Below, one piece after another: positions 37,717 through 49,363 of a stretch of 64,000 bases of DNA. The translations under genes were made by a program, and so were the position numbers. The notes below the pieces were generated by a model. The model did no database searches. It was not told where the DNA came from and saw only the letters and a program-made list of their open reading frames with translations. Source of the stretch: Citrus sinensis (lineage: Eukaryota > Streptophyta > Magnoliopsida > Sapindales > Rutaceae); NCBI RefSeq assembly GCF_022201045.2, contig NC_068558.1, positions 2,976,001 through 3,040,000 on the forward strand, written 5' to 3'. Position 1 is the stretch's first letter; the number at the start of each line of letters is the position of its first letter.

Positions 37717-37867
37717 GGGTTTAGTTATGTTGGAGTTGCTCTAAGGTAAAACACTCCTTCATAACTACACGATTAAAATTATAATTAATTTTTTTATTAT
37801 TTATCATTTTACATGTGTAGTTAAAATTCATACTCTCTCATAAATCTACTCCAACATAACCATAGCC
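37717..37867. mobile_element. Small MITE, ~150 bp
   Basis: The left end GGTTTAGTTATGTTGGAGT and the right end, read inward, GGCTATGGTTATGTTGGAGT are inverted copies. The interior is AT-rich and partly palindromic, with ACTACACG... and ...ATGTGTAGT in inverted positions. Superfamily not determined. Confidence 0.6.
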
Positions 37868-37940
37868 TTCCACTAATTGTATTAGGAATACATATATATC
37901 CTAATATTGATTGGCAGCATCTTAACTGGGTTTTCAAAAA

Positions 37941-37944
<4 letters not shown>

Positions 37945-37978
<34 letters not shown>
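37945..37978. repeat. (TG)17 microsatellite
   Basis: Uninterrupted TG dinucleotide run. Confidence 0.95.
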
Positions 37979-37979
<1 letters not shown>

Positions 37980-38374
37980 TTTAAAGAAGAAAGCCACTAA
38001 AGTCTATGGCTTATTTGTTTCAGCATTGAAAATGATGCCCGCTGACTGATATGACTCATATACAAAGTGGTGGTCAATCACAACATATATAGAAGCTCTT
38101 ACACTGATGTACATATTTTGTAGGAGTTTATACAGTAATGATATTTTATATATAGACGGCAATGTTACTCACATTTTATCATATGCGCATTATTTTGTTA
38201 ATGAATAATATTTTAATATTATTAATGAAGAGTCATAAAATCCTGTCACATGTTTAATCATTCAAATGATGGACTACGTTGCTATGCACGGGATCGTTTT
38301 CCTTGAATTTAATACTTGTTTATACTTTTGCAACGTGTATCAATAAATATGACTGCTAAGAAAAAGGCCAAAGC

Positions 38375-38510
38375 TAGGTTACCGGCTCTGTAGTTTCAAA
38401 TATGGCACATTGGCACCCACTCCCAACGCAAGTAAAGCAACAAGTGAAGGGGCTGAAATGATGAAGGAGCGTGTGGCACGCGCTATCCAACAGCGAGTGG
38501 ACCCGGTTGC
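38375..38510. repeat. 136-bp direct duplication, copy A
   Basis: From TAGGTTACCGGCTCTGTAG to GGACCCGGTTGC this GC-rich block matches 41874-42008 with only a handful of differences. Together the copies flank 3.36 kb of nested transposon DNA. Confidence 0.9.
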
Positions 38511-38594
38511 CCGTTCGATACCTTTTCCAAGCAGTATTTTCATTTTCGTTTTCATAAAACAGATTACAAAACATAAAATCCAGATTCATTATAA

Positions 38595-40293
38595 GGGTAA
38601 TTCTTAGAGACCTCCCCTGAGGTTTGGCGTATTGACACTTAGATAGAAAGTATTCACGTAATTACAGAGACATCCCCTGACGTTAGTATCCCGTTAACTC
38701 AGCTGTTACTGAACTGACAAAAAATCAAAAATGCCCTTGGCTGCAAAAATGCTCTAACAGGTACAGCTAGTGGAATGTAATAACTACAATTTAGCGTTAA
38801 ACATCGCATTAGAGCACTAAAAAATCTAAAATAACCGTGAAAAGCAAATCATTAACAATACATAATAATAATTAAAAAAGTAAAAAAAATTAAGAAAATT
38901 TATACTAGCAATGGCCATAAATACAGTCATTATCAAGCTAAAAATCACCATGATAGCCCCTTCTTCTTTGACTTTCTTCTCACAATTTTTTCCTTCATCA
39001 CTTAACACATCTCAAATGCTTAATAGTTAGTAAACTACTTTAATAAGATGATAAACAAACCATAATTCACTCTTCAATGCATTCAAAATAGAAAGATAAC
39101 GAGTAATTTATGAATCATAATGCTTTGCTTTACTTTTTGGCAGTGGCAGCTCCAAATTCAATAACAGTAAATGAACAACGGTTCATTCATTATGAATGTA
39201 ATTGTAAATATAGGAATTTATAATTTCCAGATATTGGAATTAGAATAATATTCTCTAGCCATTTACATTGAAGCCAAAGAATAAAAGAAAAAGTCTTCCT
39301 TTGATATTTCAAGTTTCAAGCCACTAGCCATATGAAGAAGCCAGATCAGAGCGGAAGAACGAATGCTACTACCACAGCAAAAGTCTGGACCAATTGGGTA
39401 ATGGCTGTCGTGCCAATTTCATGACAAGCAAAAATTAATTATCCTCCCCAGACTAAAACATCAGCGAACTTCCCTTTTGAATATAAAATAATAAGTAAAT
39501 AAATCAAAGATTTTAATTCATTTACATTTGAAATCAACTAAAACAATTAAAAAAAAAATTCCGTTCAAGATAACTTATCCAACAACTTCAACACATTTTT
39601 TCATTTTTAATCATTACAACAATAAATTGAAAAAAAGAAAAAAGAAAAAGAGTTTAACATCCAAGGGCTTTCTGCCAAACTAACCTTTTATGTGTTCCAA
39701 TTCTAGCCGTTTAAGACTCTAGCCATCAGAAAAATTCGTTTGATGGAACACTCGTGCCACCATCATAGCTTATCATGTTGATACTCAGGTTAAAATTACT
39801 TGAAGGTGGCTGAGATTTTAGAGTTGCAAAAGCTTCTTGAGAGCTTTTCAAGCTTGAAAATGGCTGTGAGTTTCGTTTAATGAGAGAGAAAATGGAGTTT
39901 TAGTTTATCTCATATAATATGCAATGTGGGTAATTAATTGATTACCAGTACCTGAATCTGAGTCATCGATGCAACTTTGGGTTTTGTTTTGAATTTCTTT
40001 CATTTTTTTAGTTACGAAATCACTAAATTGGCTTGGGTTTGGTGGATGAAAGAGACGATATGTCCAAGCCATTCTTAGAACCAATGGATGATGAAGTGCT
40101 GCAGCGATCAACTCTGACATGTTGTTGCTTTTGATTTTTTCAATTTAAAATATCTTTTTACGAAATTACCCTCATACATTGACAAGATACTAAATGGAAT
40201 ACAAACGGCAGGGGAGGTCTATGAAATTACGGTTATATTTTCTATCTAAGTGTCAATACGCCAAACCTCAGGGGAGGTCCCTAAAAATTACCC
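38595..40293. mobile_element. Mutator-like element (same terminal family as the Pack-MULE), 1,699 bp
   Basis: The left end GGGTAATTCTTAGAGACC and the right end, read inward, GGGTAATTTTTAGGGACC continue as near-identical inverted repeats for ~85 bases, including CTCCCCTGAGGTTTGGCGTA. The flanks TTCATTATAA and ATTATTATAA are an imperfect 10-bp target duplication (8 of 10). Its ends share the CCTCCCCTGAGGTTT block, and the later ATAGAAA word, with the element at 35256-36699. No transposase is visible. The interior holds a two-exon gene-like unit on the minus strand (39726-40120). Confidence 0.85.
39726..40120 (-). CDS. Short spliced gene-like unit of unknown product inside the second MULE
   Basis: On the minus strand an ATG at 40120 opens a frame MSELIAAALHHPLVLRMAW that runs to a good donor (CAG then GTACTG) at 39952. 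A fitting acceptor (CTCAAG) at 39836-39837 leads to exon 2 (39835-39726), which stays open to a TGA and ends PSNEFF. The joined product would be 92 residues, hydrophilic, with HHP, PPNPSQF and SQPPSSNF stretches. I do not recognise it. It may be a captured piece of a host gene, or an accidental frame with accidental splice sites. Its codon texture is less AT-driven than the flanks, which favours capture. Confidence 0.35.
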
Positions 40294-41071
40294 ATTATTA
40301 TAATTAAGAAACTGAAAACATGTTAAATATGTTCTCCAAATATTACAAAATAAATCTAAAAATGAATTAAAAAACAAAACCAGCTTTCGTGACCTACCTC
40401 CTCATCCTATCTCTTCATCAATGCTCTCTCTTTCCCCTACCTTTCGATCTACTCTTTTTTTATGTGCTAGTTGTTGTCGCTGCTCCATCTTCGGCATAGC
40501 CACTGCTACTACGTCTCTGCCCAGCTGCTGCTGCTTCGTCGCCCAACTGCTGCTACTCCGTCGCCCAGCCGTTGTTGCTCTCTCGGCTCTGTCACTTGTC
40601 GATATCTGTTTTATTTAAGTAAAATTTTTAGTAATTATTTGAGTGATTTGATTAATTATTTTTAATAGCATGTAAAGATGGTATTGTTCCCGATTGTCAT
40701 TGCCGTGATAGTGATTTCACTACAAATTCCATTTTGTTGATGATGCACAATTTGAATTTATTGCCCGTCACTCTAATTTTTTTTTTTTTAGAGAGAAAAT
40801 TATTTAGGCAATTTGGGCTTTTGTTATTAGAGAGAAATAGAGATTTTTCAAGCTTTGTTCTAGATAGAATTCACTTAAACAATTTGTAATTTAAATTTAT
40901 TGCTTTTGATGGAATTCACAATTTGAATTTATTGCCTGTCACTCCAATCGACCTTAATTTGAATTGGTCAATTTGTAGTATTTGAATTTGATTTGTGTTA
41001 ATCTATGACATATTGCTGAAGTGGAAATATACTATGTTGAATTTGATATGTGTAATTTATTATAAGTCCCA
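40294..41071. other. DNA between the MULE and the Harbinger transposase remnant
   Basis: Contains a pyrimidine-rich, GCTGCTGCT-like patch (40420-40610) that creates unsupported open frames. The later part probably belongs to the interior of the Harbinger element. Confidence 0.3.
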
Positions 41072-41419
41072 AAAATTATTTAATTATAGACATTCATCAT
41101 TGCGTAATGTAATTGAGCGATGCTTTGGTGTTTTAAAAGTGAGATTTTCAATTTTAAGGGATATGCATATTATAGTTTATGTAAGTAACGTCTAATTTCA
41201 ATTGCATGTTACGTTTTACATAATTTTATTCGACGAGAAAATACAAGTGATAGGTTATTTGGGGACTTTGATGTGCAAGATTTGGTTACCAACCAAAAAG
41301 GAGACACTAGTAGGTCACTTACTAATATTGATTTATCTCCAGCAAGTGTCACAGAGATGAATGCTACAAGAGATAGAATTGCAGCTTTTATGTGGCATGG
41401 TTACATACGTAATGTATAA
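41072..41419 (+). mobile_element. PIF/Harbinger transposase C-terminal remnant
   Basis: 41072-41180 encodes YRHSSLRNVIERCFGVLK followed by VRFSILRDM, the last nuclease-domain block of HARBI1-type transposases (N/H-RHxSxRNVIERxFGVLK). After a break, probably a frameshift or lost intron near 41190-41220, a second segment reads FIRRENTSDRLFGDFD and finishes with NATRDRIAAFMWHGYI, matching the family's C-terminal 'RDxIAxxMW' end, with a stop at 41417-41419. The helix-turn-helix and the first catalytic Asp residues are missing. A likely 3' terminus, AATACTGAACATGCC, lies at 41859-41873, directly against duplication copy B. The transposase is dead. Confidence 0.8.
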
Positions 41420-41873
41420 TGTCTATCATGTAATTTTTTATAATTATTTTGTTTAAATCATGTGTAATATATTTCTTAATTATGTTGTAAAAACAATGAC
41501 AATGTAAAACTTTTTTTAATTAATGTTAATTCTAAAACTTTATCATCATGTAATTTTTTATAATAATTTTGTTTAAATTATTATGTTTTATTTGTGTATG
41601 TATTAGTTAAATAATTATTTTCTAATTATAAGTATGACGTAAATACTTAGTAAAAACTGTTTTTGAAAAAAATATTACCGAACGCATATTATATGTTTTT
41701 ATCATTTTCAACTGTGTCTATCGAACGCATATTATTATTTTCAGTTTTAAAATATAAAATACAAAAGAATAATATCACATGCATACTTAAATTAAAAATA
41801 CAATAATTATAAAACACTATTTTTATTTTTATTTTAAAAAAATATAAATTCAAAAACAATACTGAACATGCCG

Positions 41874-42008
41874 TAGGTTACCGGCTCTGTAATTTCAAGT
41901 ATGGCACATTGGCACCCACTCCCAACGCAAGTAAGCAACAAGTGAAGGGCCCGAACTGATGAAGGAGCGTGTGCCACGCGCTATCCAACAGCGGGTGGAC
42001 CCGGTTGC
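41874..42008. repeat. 136-bp direct duplication, copy B
   Basis: Partner of 38375-38510. It begins right after the putative Harbinger 3' end, and its right edge lies ~1.3 kb upstream of the kinase start codon. Confidence 0.9.
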
Positions 42009-42728
42009 GAGTTGTAATTAAAGCTTCATTAATCATTCTGCATGCAAAAGATCAGTACCAAGAAGAGATGGGGTTTGGCTTTTTGCCTTGTTTGCGATTA
42101 AAACGGAGTACAATTAATAATGGTTGAATCGTCTTGGGCTTGGAGTGAGATTTATTGATATTTTCGAAAAAAAAAAAGATTTATTGATATTCGTAAAACC
42201 CAAAAGAGAGGGAAAATGAAAAAGGAAGCGACCGTATACGGTACCATACGGCTTTGTCCGACAGATCCACGGATACAACCCTGTTCTTGTGGGCGCCACT
42301 TTTGCTCGATTCCCAACACAACCCCCCCACCGCACCTCCTTCTGTTTCTGTTGTAACGCCCACCCCCACCCTCCTTTGTAAAATGACCCGTTTGACCTCC
42401 ACTTTCGGAGGAGCAGTGTGGGCAGAATGGGTAAAGTGCAGAGGGAGAGGTCATTATCAGTAAAGGACCCGGTTTGTCTCCTCTGAAGTGGATCTTCGCA
42501 CGTTATGATTGTTAAAAATTACAAAGAGAGGTTTTTACAGACCAGAGAGAGAGAGAGGGATAAAACTGAGGTGGATGAGTTAGTTTATTACAGCAAGCTA
42601 CGCAAACACAAACTCCACACTGCAGACTGAACAAACAAAACCGCTAGCTCTCTCGCTCTCTGTGCATATGCTTTCACTGCACAAACAGTAGTAACAACAA
42701 CAACAACAATACCATCATCCACCACCCA

Positions 42729-42766
<38 letters not shown>

Positions 42767-43283
42767 AGCTTCTTTCTTTAACAAGCTCTTGCTTCTTATT
42801 CTCTTTCTGCTGTCCTTTTTTTTTTTTTTAATATGAAGTTTCAACTTTGGTTATTCTAATTTTCAGTTATATATTATGTGAAAGATTCTTTTTCTTATCA
42901 AAGTACGTTGTTGGTTTTTCAATTTTTTTTTTGTTCCCTTCATTTTGTCTGATTTAAAGCTAAAATTTTGAGATTTGAGATTTTCTTTTCGTGATTTGAA
43001 GAAAAAGCTGTTCTTGTTCTTAAGTTGTTTCTAAATTTCAAGGATTCAACGTGTAGTTGGTTTAACAAATGATTGAGTTGGTGCGTGGGTGAGGTGTATC
43101 TCTTGGTGATTCTATATTACTTGTAAATTTTCAATTTTTCGAAATGTAGTTGAATGAGTGAACGCTTAAAAGCAAAAATCAAGTTGAGTTTTTTTCCCCC
43201 CTGTTCTGGGTCGCGTTTAACACAATTTTTGAGTCTCCTACGGCCAACGGTCAACAGTTGATGATTTTAGCTATCACAAACCC
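42009..43283. promoter_or_regulatory. Promoter and long 5' leader of the HT1-like kinase gene
   Basis: No other gene is seen. A (CT)15 tract at 42734-42763 sits in a CT-rich stretch typical of plant leaders near the transcription start. The ~500 bases between it and the ATG may contain a leader intron. The open frames near 42114-42463 on both strands have no recognisable product. Confidence 0.4.
42734..42763. repeat. (CT)15 microsatellite in the kinase leader
   Basis: Uninterrupted CT run; CT-rich leader tracts are common in plant 5' untranslated regions. Confidence 0.9.
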
Positions 43284-46200
43284 ATGAAGAATTTTCACTG
43301 GTTCAAGCAAATCTCTATCAATGCAAAACCTGAGAGGATGCTATCTCTTCGTGAATACAGGAGAGCTGTTTCTTGGTCCAAGTATTTGGTCTCTTCAGGT
43401 GCCGAGATTAAAGGAGAAGGAGAAGAAGAGTGGAGTGCCGACATGTCCCAGTTGTTTATTGGTTGCAAATTTGCTTCTGGAAGACACAGTAGGATCTACA
43501 GAGGAATTTATAAACAGCGAGATGTAGCAATCAAACTTGTAAGCCAGCCGGAGGAGGACGCAAGCTTAGCTTCTATGCTAGAGAAGCAGTTCACTTCAGA
43601 GGTGGCTCTCTTGTTTCGGTTAAACCATCCTCATATCATCACTGTAAGCTTCTTTTGCTTCCTTGATTTCCTTTACTTTTCATAAATTTCATCTGGGGTT
43701 GAGTTTTGTTAAAGCAAAGAAATGGAGAAAATCGTTTGTGAAGTAATTCACAAGGCATGCCTAATACCAAAAAGCATAAAATTGTTGTAAAAGGGGAATT
43801 GTAATACTTTTGCTTAATGGAGTAATATGCCATTTCAAGTTGACAACTTCTAAAGATTTCTAATAAGGACTTTTATTCTATTTTTCCATGAATGGTGACA
43901 CTGATCTTCAAAACGCTGGCAACATCCCTTCTGTGAAATCCCTTCCTTCATATTTATTGTGGACTAAGGATTTGAGGCTTTATGCATTGGACAACTTCGG
44001 TCAGCATTTATTGATCATTGTTTATCTTGACTGACTGATACATATTCCCCATGTGCATATTATTTATTACTGCTCCTCTTTGCCTTGCACTTGATAAGGA
44101 TGGGGATATAAGCCCTGCCAACGGCATTGAATATGCTTCTAAACTTCAGAATTATGGGCCTTCCTAGCATTCTTATAAAAAGTACATACAATTTACAAAT
44201 GCTGTCTTTTACTGAATATCTTAAGATTTTTTTATTTTTTATTTTCTTTTTTATTTTAAAAAAATTAGGATCATGTTTATAACAAGATATTGCTGAGTCA
44301 AGGCCATGTCGTTATATAGCTGAACTCCTAAAGGGATTAAAGCTGCGTTACTTTCTTTCTCTTCTCTTTAGCTTTAACATCCTCCTTAATAATTCATTAG
44401 TGGTTGCAATTTAGAACTGACGTCAATGTTTCATCAGCTCATAACTCATAGAGAAACTCGAGATGGTAAAGAAAGAGAAGATTTCATAATATAAGTGGTG
44501 TCACTGCTACTTTATGTAGAAGGGTTAAAAGAGAGCAGACAATATTAAATATTAGCACTGTGGATTGTTGAAAGGTTTTGATGGAGTGTGTTTATGCATT
44601 CAGTGAAATGGACCACAATGCCTAGGCTGGCCCTCAATATATTTTCTCATTTCTTTTAAGAACAGCCACAGTGACATAATAATTGGTCCTTTTCATCTGT
44701 TTTCTTCGTTTTCTTTGAAATGGTATCAGGCATAGAGATAGTGTCTTCTTAATCTTTTTGGTTTGGGTTGGTTTGGAACAGGGATTTATTTGTATATGAC
44801 ACTATTTGATGGAAGCATTTGGAATGTCATAAAATATAGAAATTTGTTGATTGAAGCAATTAGCTAGTCTTAATGTTAATGGAACCAATTAGTTCACTAT
44901 TTGTTGTTTGTCTTTTTCACTTTCTTCATGCAGTTTGTTGCAGCCTGTAAAAAACCTCCTGTGTTTTGTATAATCACTGAATATCTTGCCGGCGGCTCAC
45001 TGAGAAAATATCTCCATCAGCAGGAGCCATATTCAGTTCCGCTCAATCTTGTTCTGAAGTTAGCCCTTGACATTGCACGAGGGATGCAGTATCTTCATTC
45101 CCAGGGGATACTTCATAGGGATCTAAAATCAGAAAATTTGCTGCTTGGTGAGGATATGTGTGTTAAGGTAGCAGATTTTGGCATCTCATGCTTAGAATCT
45201 CAGTGTGGTAGTGCTAAGGGATTTACGGGTACTTACCGTTGGATGGCACCTGAAATGATAAAAGAAAAGCGCCATACAAAAAAGGTTGATGTTTATAGTT
45301 TTGGCGTAGTTCTTTGGGAGCTTTTAACTGCATTGACACCATTTGACAATATGACTCCAGAACAAGCTGCATTTGCAGTCTGCCAGAAGGTAAAAGTCAT
45401 CTGATTCAGTTGGATAATGATGTTTATTCTTGACATTCATAATTTTTTGTGAAACCACAACACTGCATTTGTTATCATATAATAAGTCACAGCGAATAAT
45501 GCTTACCTGTTTATGAAATCTAGAATGGGTCCTACTTAACAATTTTTGAGTGGAAATAAGCTAGATTCGATTTGTACATATTCTCATTCTGTTTCAAGGC
45601 ATATTCCATTCCAATGAACTGTAAAGTAAAGCTGCATCTAATACACCTTGAAAACAGAATATTAAAGATGTGATTTTGAACAATTTTTTTTTTTTAAAAG
45701 AGATTTGAACAACTTATTCAATTTTTTTTTTTTACTTCAAAATTCATTTTTTAATTTTAGAAGAGAACGGTTTCAAGAAAAAAAAATTTAGAAGAGATCA
45801 TGTTAAAATATATATCTAGAATTTTATGCTTTCTTGTATCTTTAATAAATGAACTTATTTAGGTATCTTATAGAAATAGATGACATAGACTTTGGTTTTG
45901 TTATTTGTGAGAATCATTTTATCAAAGGAGAGTGACTGAGGGAATAATCTGACTCTTAAACTGGAAATGGTATTTGGGCGAAGAATATCCAGGAGAAAAT
46001 ATTACTTGATATAAGAGTAACGTAGGTGAAGAGTGTAATGTGGGAAGTAAAGTCCACAAACTGAATAGATGAAATTAAGAAGCTGTAAATGGACATTGCT
46101 TATGATAAAACTGTCAAAATCTATAAATTTGTGTTGCAAACATGTGGGCAGTCAGCAGCAAAAATACTACTATAAAATGAGACAAGGATATTGGATGATA

Positions 46201-46796
46201 AATGGAAAACAAAGCAAAATGAAGAAATGCTGAATCTTTTCACGGGAAGTTGGACATAGCATCTATAGATGACAATTGAGAGAAAGTTGAAGTTTTTTGT
46301 ACCATTAACTGCTTTTAATTCTTCTTTTCTTTATCTTGGAGAGATTTATTTGTTCTCATTCTCAATATGGAAACATATACCACCTTCTAATTCCTGAACT
46401 TGCCCAAGGATCTATGCATTGAATACCTGCAAAATAGAATCCATATTTCAACTCTGATGCTATCCCAATATTGATGCATATGTCATTAGACTTACCATCT
46501 TATATCATTTGAATTTTGTGCAGAATGCGAGACCACCATTACCTCCAACATGCCCTAAGGCATTCAACTATCTCATCAGCCGTTGCTGGTCAAGCAGTCC
46601 AGATAGACGGCCACATTTTGATCAAATAGTTTCGATTTTGGAAGGCTATTCTGAGTCCCTTGAGCAGGATCCAGAATTTTTCTCATCCTTCATACCTTCC
46701 CCAGATCATACTATTTTGCGATGCCTACCAACATGTATTGCGAGGCATTGTTGTGCTCATTCAAAAGCCAAGGAGCTCTTCTTAAAGGAAGTGTGA
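43284..46796 (+). CDS. HT1-like Raf-type (MAPKKK group C) serine/threonine kinase
   Basis: Three exons (43284-43643, 44934-45389, 46524-46796), all joined in phase 0, give 362 residues. A short N-terminal region holds REYRRAVSWSKYLVSSGAEIKGEGEEEWSAD, the block shared by HT1 and its relatives. The kinase domain has a Gly-loop variant (ASGRHSRIYRG, residues ~64-74), VAIK Lys84, helix-C Glu106, HRDLKSEN at 181-188, DFG at 201-203 and APE at 225-227, so all catalytic residues are present. The tail is short and Cys-rich (RCLPTCIARHCC). Arabidopsis HT1 controls stomatal CO2 response; this protein is a close relative but diverges in the P-loop and tail, so I do not assign the HT1 name. The two introns are ~1.3 and 1.1 kb. 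Confidence 0.92.
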
Positions 46797-47355
46797 TGCT
46801 AAATGTATCAATATTCTTACATTTAACAGGTTTAGGAAGACACTTGTAGAATGTCCAAATATAATCCTCTCTTTATGGCTTTTCTTTTCTGTTCTTTTTT
46901 TTTTTAGCTTTCATTCTCTGTGTTAAATATGTGAGAATGAAAGCAGTTCCTGTTACTGTTTCTTCTTATTCAGATGTGCCCAATTCTCCTTCTGTAATTG
47001 AAATGGAAAATTAGAGGTTGAAACTTGTGGAGACATTGATGAGTTTAAATTAAACTTGGAATTTATTTTCTCACCATTGAATATTATAAAAGGACGGGGT
47101 CTGGCTGGCATATTGAAAGTCTTGACTCTTAAGTGAGCCTTCATTCATTTAAAAAGGCTTTAAAATGCCTTTAGTCTTTATTCCTTAACCAGTTACTAGC
47201 CTGAGACGTTGAGCTCTCAATGTAAGCAATCGGCAGTGCATACTGATTAAATTGATTAGCATCACAAATTCACAATTACTGTGACCTCCTTAGGTTTTAC
47301 CCCTGATTAAAAGAGCAGTCAACTTATGTGTAAATTGTGCATTAAAGCAAAACGC

Positions 47356-47356
<1 letters not shown>
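46797..47356. other. 3' region of the kinase gene
   Basis: Probable 3' untranslated sequence in the first part. No gene before the tRNA. Confidence 0.4.

Positions 47357-47436
<80 letters not shown>
47357..47436 (+). tRNA. tRNA-Leu (UAG anticodon)
   Basis: 80 bases fold into a cloverleaf with a long variable arm. The acceptor stem GACAGTT pairs with AGCTGTC (one G-T pair), followed by discriminator A. The anticodon stem CCAGA/TCTGG encloses the loop TTTAGGC, anticodon TAG, reading CUA codons. Internal promoter boxes TGGCCGAGTGG (A) and GGTTCAAATCC (B) are present. No intron. Encoded CCA is absent, as usual for nuclear genes. Confidence 0.96.
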
Positions 47437-47439
<3 letters not shown>

Positions 47440-47443
47440 CTTA

Positions 47444-47448
47444 TTTTT
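47444..47448 (+). terminator. RNA polymerase III terminator of the tRNA gene
   Basis: A run of five T begins eight bases after the tRNA 3' end, the normal Pol III stop signal. Confidence 0.75.
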
Positions 47449-48202
47449 GCTCCCGTGAATGATGAGCCATTATCGCAGGATTAGATTACCAAAAAGATAT
47501 TTCAATAGATTAAGTCACTAACAGTTTTTATTCAAATAATTGAATTTTCAATTAGGGGTGGCTACTGCCTCCGAGAAAAGGGACCATACGTGGGGGCGGG
47601 CAACTGTGTCATGTGCTCACTTGGAGGACGATCGAAGTAATTAATTCTAGAATATCTTTTATTATAACTCCCATTATCATTGGATACCAAATCCATCCAA
47701 TTCCAACCTTGAGCATTGTAAAACTCGCTCATTCATTCACTCCAATAATTATTCAAAAAGGTGTGCACTTTGCTATTAATTATCCACTTTTGGCATCTAA
47801 AATCCTAACGTCCGCTATGTTCATATGGTATCATAACCTATAGCGCAACCGTAAAATAAAAAAGGACAAGAAAAATAATTAAAAGCCCATCATGTTCATC
47901 AATTCCATGACCTTTTAAATCACCCAGAACCAGTTATAGATTTGAATTAATTGAATCTCATCTCTTTGACAATTGACATGGCATAGAGGGCCCATAACAT
48001 TTTGCATCAACTAATGAGGCAATGCAGTTGCAGGCTACTTATTACTCCATGTGCTTTGCCCCCGCCCTCCTGCCTTTTAGTTAATTAATGCAACATCCAG
48101 AATCACAGCATCACTGCAATCTAGAAAAAGTCACATAAACCGTTTGTAAAGTTTCGTTGTACCATGCAGCACAAAGAACTTCAAAATAATAAAGAGTGTT
48201 AA
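47449..48202. other. Intergenic, no gene
   Basis: No supported coding region or element ends. Confidence 0.4.
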
Positions 48203-48410
48203 TTTTTTTTTTTTTGTCAGATATCACGGGGTGGTTTTAAGTGGACCTTAATTATGAGAGATATTTTTAAATTTGTATTATAATTTAGATTAATTTTCGC
48301 TCGCACTTGATTGGTTCGTAAAAAATAAAGTGCTGACTAAAGTAGTGATTCCATACGAGAGTGGGGCTTAAATCCACGACCTCTCTTAAGGAGGTCAATT
48401 TATCCATCCC
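48203..48410 (-). repeat. tRNA-derived SINE-like element, copy 2
   Basis: A T-run at 48203-48215 would be the poly(A) tail of a minus-strand element. Near the other end, read on the minus strand, GAGGTCGTGGATTTAAGCCCC resembles a Pol III B box (GGTTCAAGCCCC type), as in plant tRNA-derived SINEs. About 100 bases next to the tail resemble 16135-16330. The A box and the target duplication are not clear. Confidence 0.4.
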
Positions 48411-49354
48411 ACAAACATATATTATTTATTTTATTCCCCCAAACTTATTTTTTTTAACAACTTTATTTTTTTCAAAAAAGGAAAATATATGTAAAACCGA
48501 AATGCTCTATTGGTCATTTTCTCTTCATTTGACGACCTATGGACTATGGAGAGAGAGTGAAGTATCAAAAAATTTATCACATGGCTTGATGGTGCAGTTG
48601 TTACTTTTTACACTTACACATCTTTGATAATTGCCATCTTTCGCACCTTAGAAACCAAGCATGAAAGAAAGAACTAAGAAGGCAAGTAAACTTCATGACT
48701 CTGACCCTCTATCCATTAATTCTAACATTCCACCCACATTATGCAAAGGTCAAAAGAACCCTCAGGTTCACAAATGACCGCAATTAACACATGGTGTAAT
48801 AACGCCCGGATCCCTATTTCTTTTACATTTTTCCCAAATGAGGACATAATTCGTTGGTCTAAGTCTAACATTGAAGTGGTCTTTGGCTCCTTCTAAAGTG
48901 TAAAATAACACTGAAGGGTAATTCAGTCAGTTTAGAGCCTAGAGTTTTGAGTCTACGGACCTATTTGACATAAATGGACAAACTACAAGTTTTCTTTGGA
49001 AATTCATAAGCAATAAGGGATGTCAATGTTATTTAACCCCACGAACAAATTGACCGAGGACCAATAAACAATAAACAGCATGGACATAATTGTCTTTCAA
49101 GCACAAGACTTGTCAAAATGCCTCGTGGCGAGTTATTATGAAACTGAAGAAAAACAGACAGAAAACAGATCGGCAGTTGCAGGCCGCGCGCTTTGGTTAG
49201 AGGAGAAGTCGCCTTCTTTTTTTCATATTTCTTTTCTCTTTTTTTTTTTTGTTTGCCCTTTTCTGACATTCCATCGTGGCATTTACAATCCTACCCTTTC
49301 GCTCTTTTCACAAAAATTTCCTGTCTTCTTCTTCTTCCCTTCCAGCTTGTATAC
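48411..49354. other. Intergenic and promoter side of the KLCR gene
   Basis: No gene seen. Overlapping open frames at 49033-49464 lie in the promoter and leader region and match nothing I know. Confidence 0.4.
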
Positions 49355-49363
49355 TATATATAA
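49355..49363 (+). promoter_or_regulatory. Candidate TATA box of the KLCR gene
   Basis: TATATATAA followed by GG, ~800 bases before the ATG. A leader intron with donor GAG/GTAATT at 49527-49528 and acceptor TTGCAG at 50101-50106 would place the ATG at 50152 about 45 bases into the second exon. The intron is inferred from splice signals only. Confidence 0.45.

Noticed and set aside
40421-40665. Cys/Leu/Ser-rich open frames
   Set aside because: Low-complexity GCTGCTGCT-like DNA; frames overlap and match no family.
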